Source: Camillea tinctor (Eukaryota > Ascomycota > Sordariomycetes > Xylariales > Xylariaceae). From it: DNA of 64,000 nucleotides. Location: positions 1 to 64,000 of the forward strand of contig MU394060.1 of assembly GCA_022578605.1 (NCBI GenBank), in the 5' to 3' direction. This document shows, piece after piece, positions 58,263-64,000 of this stretch. Numbering within the stretch: position 1 is the first letter of the stretch; each line of letters opens with the position of its first letter. Position numbers and translations under genes: made by a program. The notes beneath the pieces are model-generated. The model had not been told where the DNA came from. It was given only the letters and a program-made list of their open reading frames with translations, and searched no databases.

Positions 58263-59167
58263 TCACTCAAGCTTCTCCTCTGGCCTCCACACCATCCCCC
58301 AAATCGTAACCCCCTCCCCACCCTCCTTCGCCTTCCCATCCGCATCAACCCTCCCCCTCCCCACGACAACCTCGTCGACGTCAGCGAACCCGTGCTTAGC
58401 GTACACGCGGCGCGACCTCGCCGTCGACGCCTCAAGCCATATGGGCCTGCCGTCGCGGCGGGCGAGGTCCTTCATGCGGTCGATGAGCGCACCCGCGAGC
58501 CCCTGGCGCTGGCGCTCGGGCGCCGTCCCGACCAAGAAGAGGTACCAGAACGCGGCGCGTTCGCGCTTCGTCAGGCCTTTCTCTTTGACGCACTTCGCGC
58601 CGCTGGTGTATTCGATGAGGAATCGCTGCGCGACGCATTAGCTATGGTTATCTCCCTCTCTCTCCCTTTCTTTATCTTTCTTCTTCTTCTTCTCTTCTCT
58701 TCAAATTTCCCTGTCGCTCACTGCTGGTATTATACAAGCTCTAGCTGAGAAAAGGAGGTGGGAAATATTTACCTTGCACCCCGAGACCTTCAACGTCATG
58801 AGAACCGACAGCAACCCGGCCTGCAGGATCGTGCACGGGTTCTCGGCTTTCTTCCCCGGCGGCATGAGGATTGCGCAGGAACCCCAGTCCCCGGCTTCGA
58901 GTATCTGTCCGCCGTTTAGCATGCTGGCCTTGGCGAAGGAAGTGAGCAACGTGGGCAGATAGGGCTGCCGTTTCTCTTCGGGGAGGCCGCCTAGGAAATA
59001 TGCGAAGACGGGATCATCTTTGAATGCTTCCTTGAAGATGGCTATAGTTTGCGGGATGCGCTCTGTAATGAAGCTGTTAGTATTGTACCTACAGCACTTC
59101 GAGTGAATTGCGGGAGACCATTACCTTTCCCTCCCGATGTTGTTTGGATTTCTTGCGTCGAAGCCAT
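58263..59167 (-). CDS. GNAT-family N-acetyltransferase
   Basis: Predicted exons on the minus strand are 59167-59125, 59062-58773 and 58625-58263, giving 231 residues. The start MASTQEIQTTSGGK joins to ERIPQTIAIFKEAFKDDPVFAYFLGG, the usual beginning of this group. The acetyl-CoA loop is seen in LFLVGTAPERQRQGLAGALI, where R/Q-x-x-G-x-A is motif A, followed by IWLEAST and the motif-B-like phrase SRRVYAKHGFADVDE. The final strand is VTIWGMVWRPE. Fungal members of this type acetylate small molecules or peptides, and substrates are rarely known. The second junction (GCK to RFLIEYTSG) uses the acceptor GCGCAG; another AG 13 nt upstream would break the frame. All phases are consistent. Confidence 0.85.
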
Positions 59168-60652
59168 TTTAAAGTAATGTGGCCTAAATTATTAATTGCG
59201 TGAATATGTTTGGTACCGTGTGATTATCGCTATAACTTCGATCTCGTCGAGCTCTTGATATACCTTCATTCGGAAAACAAAGGGTGTCCGCGGATCCCGC
59301 AAGTTAAGCTGTCGCACTGAAAAGCCACGAACCAGGGGCTTGCTTTCTTGATCATTCGAATGGCTGAGCTATGCGACCCACAATGACCCCCTGGACGACA
59401 ACGTCAACCTTCAATTCCACCTATGTAGGTAGGGTTCGAGCATAGAGACATGTACCTGGAGACGTTTGGAGGATACAACAGTATTTCGAGAATGCGAGTG
59501 ACGTTTTACTTAGGCTACAGCTTTCTCATCCGGTCGCGCGTCCTAGGGACCCGAACTTGATACTACCCTGTACTCTCAGGTAAGATTGGAACCCCCTATG
59601 TGTCCGCTCCCTAGTTTCTGGGGTAGGACAAGGTTGGAGTAGTAAATGCCATATCATGCTCGCATCAAAAACAGTGAACATTGTCATATTTACTGTATGT
59701 AGTCTCAAAAATAGCTGCCTGTTATTATCATCAGTTTCCAAAAAGTTCCTTATACGCGCATTTCCATATATATTCACTCTTCTAGGGTTGCCTATATTTG
59801 GTGTATGACGCACAACGTTCTTAGAGGCCGGTAAATATTCTCTCGAGGGCTACGCATGCGTTGTTTGGTCTGTTTATATTCAGGTGATATCGAGTCACCA
59901 CCTTCGAACCCATGGAATAAGTCAGTATATAGGGCAAGCATTCACTGCAAATTCGAATGTAATGGATCTCACCAAGCCATTTAACACTCTAGAGTATATG
60001 TAGGTTGTGGTTATTCATAAATGTCTACGCTATGGGGGAAATTGAGTAGAAAGGGTGCCAAGTTCTATCTAATATAGACGCATACGGAATATAGTATTTC
60101 ATTAATAGATTTTTAGTATAATCGTAAAAATTACTTAAAGTTTTTGCATGGAATCTCTGCGATGAGGGTGCAGCTCTTCGTCGCGGAAAAGATTGTTTGC
60201 CTCTCTGAAAGCTTGGATACTTCCCACTGCCACCAAGGGCAACCAACCATAGATAACCCACTATCTCATAGAACAGATACACACTCACCTTTCAATGCCA
60301 ACCTACACAATTCAATATGGCATCTCCCTTCCAACCATTTAACAGCGAGCGTTGCTGAGGAGCGCGATGGTGAATGTCTGAAGCATCCACTACTCCTTCC
60401 ATTTCGTACATAACCCTCATCCTACACTGATTCCTTTCCACAACATCACCCATCTCTTACCCTCAACATTGAGAAGTGCGAAATAGCTACATTCTCCAAC
60501 CATAACCACTTCCAACACCCTCGGAAGCGCGATATCAGACGCCTGTCATCACCATAATCATTACCCTCGTCCTAGTTTTTCTTCTATCTCTATACCATCT
60601 CCTTCAAGAATTATCATCACTATTTCCCGCGAGAAACGAGAAACAGGACAGA
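59168..60652. other. divergent intergenic region
   Basis: About 1.5 kb between the acetyltransferase and the serine-rich orphan. AT-rich in the middle (60000-60140). Open frames at 59526-59813 and 60144-60413 show no family features. The last 250 bp are pyrimidine-rich, as in fungal 5' leaders. Confidence 0.45.
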
Positions 60653-61707
60653 ATGACAACGGGCACAGCAGAAACCGCGCCACTAAGCGGGAAACATTCC
60701 ATGAAGCGCGCACGGGCTGCGCGCCATCTATTCAAGCGACTAGCGAAAGCCATCAACCTTTTCGTCAACAACACTACCGTCCAGTCGAAGGAGGCTTCCA
60801 AAGAAATCCTATAGGAGAGGATTTGCCAGAAGCTAACCTCATCATCATCATCATCGTCACCGGCAGCAGTGGTAGCACCTGTTTCATTAGTAAACGACGA
60901 CAATGAGAATGCAATCGCTAGCAGTACTGGTAGCGTGGGATCTTGCGCCGTGATAGATGACGACGATGACGACGACGAAGAGCAACAACAAGCCACAAAG
61001 GCCTCCCAGAATATAAACGCTGGAAGAACTATTAGCAAGCCATCTAACCGCGGTTCTTCGACGAAATCCTCGCGGCTCGTCGCGTCGCCAGAGAAACTGT
61101 ACTGCCTCTTCCGTGGCACCAACCAGGACGTCGCTCAAGCCGGGGTTGGTATCCCTCCCGGTAGTCGTAGCAGCGGCAGCAGTGGTAGCAGCAACAGCAG
61201 CAGCATCAGTCTCAAGTCTACTCCCATGAGCAGCGTTCAGACCATAGATTCCGGGAAGTCTGTCTTGTAAGTAGAGAGAACGGCCTTCTTTTCTATTTCC
61301 CGCCTCGAAAATAACTCAGCAATATTATACCTTCCCCCCTCCTTTCTCACCAGCTACTAACGCTCAACAGCGCAACCCCGGCCCCCGCCTCCCTCTCTAA
61401 AGTCCATACCACACTGGCGACCCTGGCGGCGCGCACCCCGCCCCTCCCAGCACTGCAGGACTACACCTGGTTCCGGGAGGCTGTAGAGCGAAGCCGGCCG
61501 CGAACGCACCACGACGAGCAGATCGAGCAGTACCAGCACCGGACGAGGGAGCAGATGCGGCGGCCGCTGCGTCTGAACCGATGCCTTGACGCGCGCATGT
61601 CGTCACCGTCGATCGTAGCGTACCGGAGTGTAGTGTACGGTGACAACAGAAGTGACCTCGACGACTTTGAGGCGGCGATCGGAGCTATGGGTGCTGCTAC
61701 GTTTTGA
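60653..61707 (+). CDS. serine-rich uncharacterised protein with in-frame TAG
   Basis: Probable two-exon gene, 60653-61266 and 61371-61707, joined by a GTAAGT...CAACAG intron in phase 2 whose 3' part has CTAAC. The frame begins MTTGTAETAPLSGKHSMKRARAARHLFKRL, runs through a poly-Ser stretch, a poly-Asp tract near residue 104 and a Ser/Gly-rich block, and ends with DYTWFREAVERSRPRTHHDEQIEQYQHRT in exon 2. A TAG stop at 60812-60814 interrupts the frame after KEIL; the same frame continues at once as ERICQKL. It may be a nonsense mutation, a base error (CAG to TAG would suffice), or the end of a weak intron starting GTCAAC at 60758, which would also keep frame. No family recognised. A long minus-strand frame overlaps it but looks like a shadow. 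Confidence 0.5.
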
Positions 61708-62354
61708 CTAGGTGGGTGAAGGTTTTTTTGTTTACAAACCTTTGCAAAGAAAAAACTTTTTTGAATTGATGACTCTTCTTAGGGTTTTTGGGAGCTTTCT
61801 GGCTAACTTCTTCGGTGGCTGAGTAGTTTCAAGCAAGGTTTGACGGGACACATACCACGATACATGTTCTAAACGATGAGATTAAAAAAGGGGGGAGGAT
61901 CTATATTGGTTACCTACATTGCTGGAGATCTACGTGTTTTCTCGTCACTACCTAGACGACGACATGTCCCATGGAAATATTAATATTGTACAAGGAGAAG
62001 GGGGATTGATCACGAGATAGCTTGGAATATAAGCAAAGTAGAGAAAGGAGGGAGGTTTCCGTCACCAGCTCTACAGGAATAGGAATATATTGACAAGTAC
62101 GGGAGCATTATTACGTCGTGTCACATGTTAGTACCCGTATTATGGAGTGCCGTTACTTACGTAACCTAATTAAGTTTCTCTTGGCTGACCAGTAAATCGT
62201 GCTGAAACTTTTTCATGGGACGATGCAAGGTTAACCTTAAAACTAAAAATAGAATTTCGAGTATCTAAAAGTCAATTTCTGCCACCTATCAGATCGCCCC
62301 CGAAAACACTATGTACTTAGGTACTTTTATTATGTCCATTAATTACCGGTTTGC

Positions 62355-62430
62355 CTAGTATGACGGTAGGTCCGTACTAGTCTGACGGTACGCCACACAC
62401 TTGCCACACACTAAGCCTAAAGACATCTAG
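62355..62430 (+). repeat. left terminal inverted repeat of MITE
   Basis: Seventy-six bases identical to the reverse complement of 62835-62910. Confidence 0.93.
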
Positions 62431-62834
62431 CTAACCTTAGTACACGGCCACAGGCACAAGCACCTCCAAAATGTATGTACTTTTATTGCTTTGCGGTCAC
62501 AACTCAAAGGGTTTAGCATACCTCTTAACTGATTTTGGGCGCTGAAATGCCTTAAAGCACCTAGCTACGGAGAGTTTAGGAGAGAGACCCCCCCCCCTTA
62601 CTTCCCCTTATTAAGAGGCTAAAAGAAATAAAGACAGAGAGTTTTATAAAATGGATTAAAAATTTTATTTGCAAATGCATTTAAATTGAAATCGCGAATG
62701 CATTGTAGTTGCAATATGTTGCGCAATTGAATTCAATTAAGTTGCGACATTTGCAATTGACTTTGCGACCGTGAGATAGAAAAGGTACTTCCATTTGGGA
62801 GGCACATGTACCTGTGGCAGTGTACCAAGGCTGA

Positions 62835-62910
62835 CTAGATGTCTTTAGGCTTAGTGTGTGGCAAGTGTGTGGCGTACCGTCAGACTAGTACGGACCTACC
62901 GTCATACTAG
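62835..62910 (-). repeat. right terminal inverted repeat of MITE
   Basis: Seventy-six bases identical to the reverse complement of 62355-62430. Confidence 0.93.
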
Positions 62911-63495
62911 TCATTCCGTTCATGGTTAGGAAGCCGTGGAAGAGGCTACAATTGCCGGACTCCATACTGTTCCTGTTAATGAGATCATCAGTCTTGGCAG
63001 GGCAGCTATGTACACTGCGAGTCCCTTGAAGTCCCTTTTTTCATCTCATCGAGGTTTTTCTAAACCCCCACCTCTTCCCCTTCCCACTTCCTTCTTCCCC
63101 CTTCCCTTATTAGCAGGTCATTCTCTGCTACCGGAGAGGAGGAAGATGAGGAAGAGGAGAATGAGGGGGCGCCTAGAGGGCTAGACACAAGAGACAGGAC
63201 TTTCTTCAGCTCGGATAGTATAGGCATACGAATGACATGTCACGACGCATTGCATAAAATAGGGAAGTATAGGGGAAGGGGGAAGAAAAATAGGGGACAG
63301 AGTTTATGTGAACCAGTCCGAGCTGCAGACGCGTTACCCTCGCTGTCGGCACCCTTGGCGGTGATCCCCGTTTGGCCGGACGTGATTTTCAGTCGAGTAT
63401 AGTCCTTGGGCTGTGCTTCCCCCCTCCCCCCCCCTCCGCCTCTCCCGTTGGGCTAACTACCTAGGTAGGGCTTGATAACAAAGAAAGACTTGAAG

Positions 63496-63702
63496 GGGGG
63501 GGGGGGGGGGTTAAAACGCACCAAAGACACAAAAAAACCACCCAAAGAGGGGGTTTGGTAAGGAACGGGATGGGATGGATTGAAGGGAATTAATATTAAA
63601 ACNNNNNNNNNNTGGGCAGCAGCGCCGATGGATAGAAATGGCAGAGATAACATCACTCATGAACCCCCGGGCCCCCCCCCGCCCCCCCCCGCCCCCCCCC
63701 CC

Positions 63703-63744
<42 letters not shown>
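63496..63744. repeat. G/C homopolymers flanking a 10-N gap
   Basis: A G run at 63496-63512, ten Ns at 63603-63612, then C-rich and G-rich runs at 63668-63744. Sequence on the two sides repeats itself with many errors, as at the other N-run, indicating an unresolved contig overlap. Confidence 0.85.
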
Positions 63745-63746
<2 letters not shown>

Positions 63747-64000
63747 CCAACGCGCGAACGTGCGCCAAAACCCTGCCAAGGAGGGGGTTGCGTATGTAAC
63801 GGGAGGCTTAGGATGCTTGGGATTTCTTGGTCCTGCTAAGGGCAACGGAGCAATGTCAAATGCGGTGGCCGTGACCATCTCCTGTCATCGATAGAAAACA
63901 AACCTTACAGTAGGGTGCGGGTAGGAGAGGAATGTAACGCCCGGGGTTCTGGAACTTGACGGCTCCGGTGACCTACTGGACCGATATGTATTAACCTAGG

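Larger units (their letters stand above)
62355..62910. mobile_element. MITE with 76-bp perfect terminal inverted repeats
   Basis: Bases 62355-62430 and 62835-62910 are perfect inverted copies, and similarity continues inward imperfectly for about 75 bp more on each side. The ends read TAGTATGACGG...CCGTCATACTA; if the outer TA is the target duplication, this fits a Tc1/mariner-type non-autonomous element. Each arm has subterminal direct repeats: CTAGTATGACGGTA next to CTAGTCTGACGGTA, and GCCACACACT twice. The 560-bp element has no open frame for a transposase; its core is AT-rich with repeated TTGCAA-like words. The perfect arms suggest recent activity or gene conversion. Confidence 0.88.
61708..64000. 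other. intergenic region with MITE and assembly gap
   Basis: No gene is supported in the last 2.3 kb. It holds the inverted-repeat element at 62355-62910, a CT-rich stretch at 63060-63110, and the G/C homopolymers and N-run near 63496-63744. Frames read through the homopolymers are artefacts. Confidence 0.55.

Noticed and set aside
60604..61122. Minus-strand 172-codon frame over the serine-rich orphan
   Set aside because: It contains poly-Ser and poly-Asp only as the complement of plus-strand repeats, and it does not explain the second exon. The plus strand has splice signals and a better composition, though this is not beyond doubt.
63511..63894. Frames of 67-104 codons across the second N-run
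   Set aside because: They contain unknown residues and homopolymer-derived Pro/Gly; not real.

Overview
The window is nuclear DNA of a filamentous ascomycete (Pezizomycotina). The grounds are short GT-AG introns, mostly 50-150 bp, with CTAAC-like branch sites; single-gene transcription units on both strands; and typical fungal families (a UapA-type purine permease, a JEN1-type carboxylate carrier, a LaeA-like methyltransferase, an mpaB-like oxygenase). Class level is uncertain; a Sordariomycete-like genome is a guess. I rebuilt the introns by hand from frame, splice signals and family motifs. The exon joins are therefore predictions, although most are tightly constrained.

Layout. 0.5-5.3 kb: a urate/xanthine permease and a catalase, tail to tail. 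8.1-9.8 kb: a JEN1-like monocarboxylate transporter. 12.1-15.2 kb: a large single-exon protein resembling the fungal DUF8004 group. 15.2-20.2 kb: a gene-poor stretch with an assembly gap. 20.3-28.4 kb: an accessory-looking cluster with a divergent protein-kinase-like gene, two head-to-head MYND-finger genes, a secreted PAF-acetylhydrolase-like hydrolase and a small orphan. 30.8-31.5 kb: a 2-Cys peroxiredoxin. 35.4-36.2 kb: a MARVEL membrane protein. 37.8-42.3 kb: DPH2 and a FAT1-type acyl-CoA synthetase, both on the minus strand. 44.1-49.0 kb: the GPI-transamidase subunit PIG-S and an mpaB-like oxygenase. 49.7-51.1 kb: an acidic/coiled-coil orphan. 54.2-55.9 kb: a nine-exon LaeA-like methyltransferase. 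58.3-59.2 kb: a GNAT acetyltransferase. 60.7-61.7 kb: a serine-rich orphan interrupted by an in-frame TAG. 62.36-62.91 kb: a non-autonomous transposon (MITE) with perfect 76-bp terminal inverted repeats.

Most genes are unrelated housekeeping or accessory functions, and I see no biosynthetic cluster or defence system. Catalase and peroxiredoxin both remove peroxide, and urate import feeds a peroxide-producing pathway, but physical linkage alone does not show co-regulation. Both runs of ten Ns sit between a noisy and a cleaner copy of the same sequence beside long G/C homopolymers, so they look like unresolved contig overlaps and not true gaps. No tRNA, rRNA or CRISPR was recognised. I found no convincing new multi-gene system. 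The best leads are the MITE, the divergent MYND pair beside an odd kinase, the in-frame TAG, the unusual splicing (a 7-nt first exon and tandem acceptors 21 nt apart), and an over-represented intergenic palindrome.
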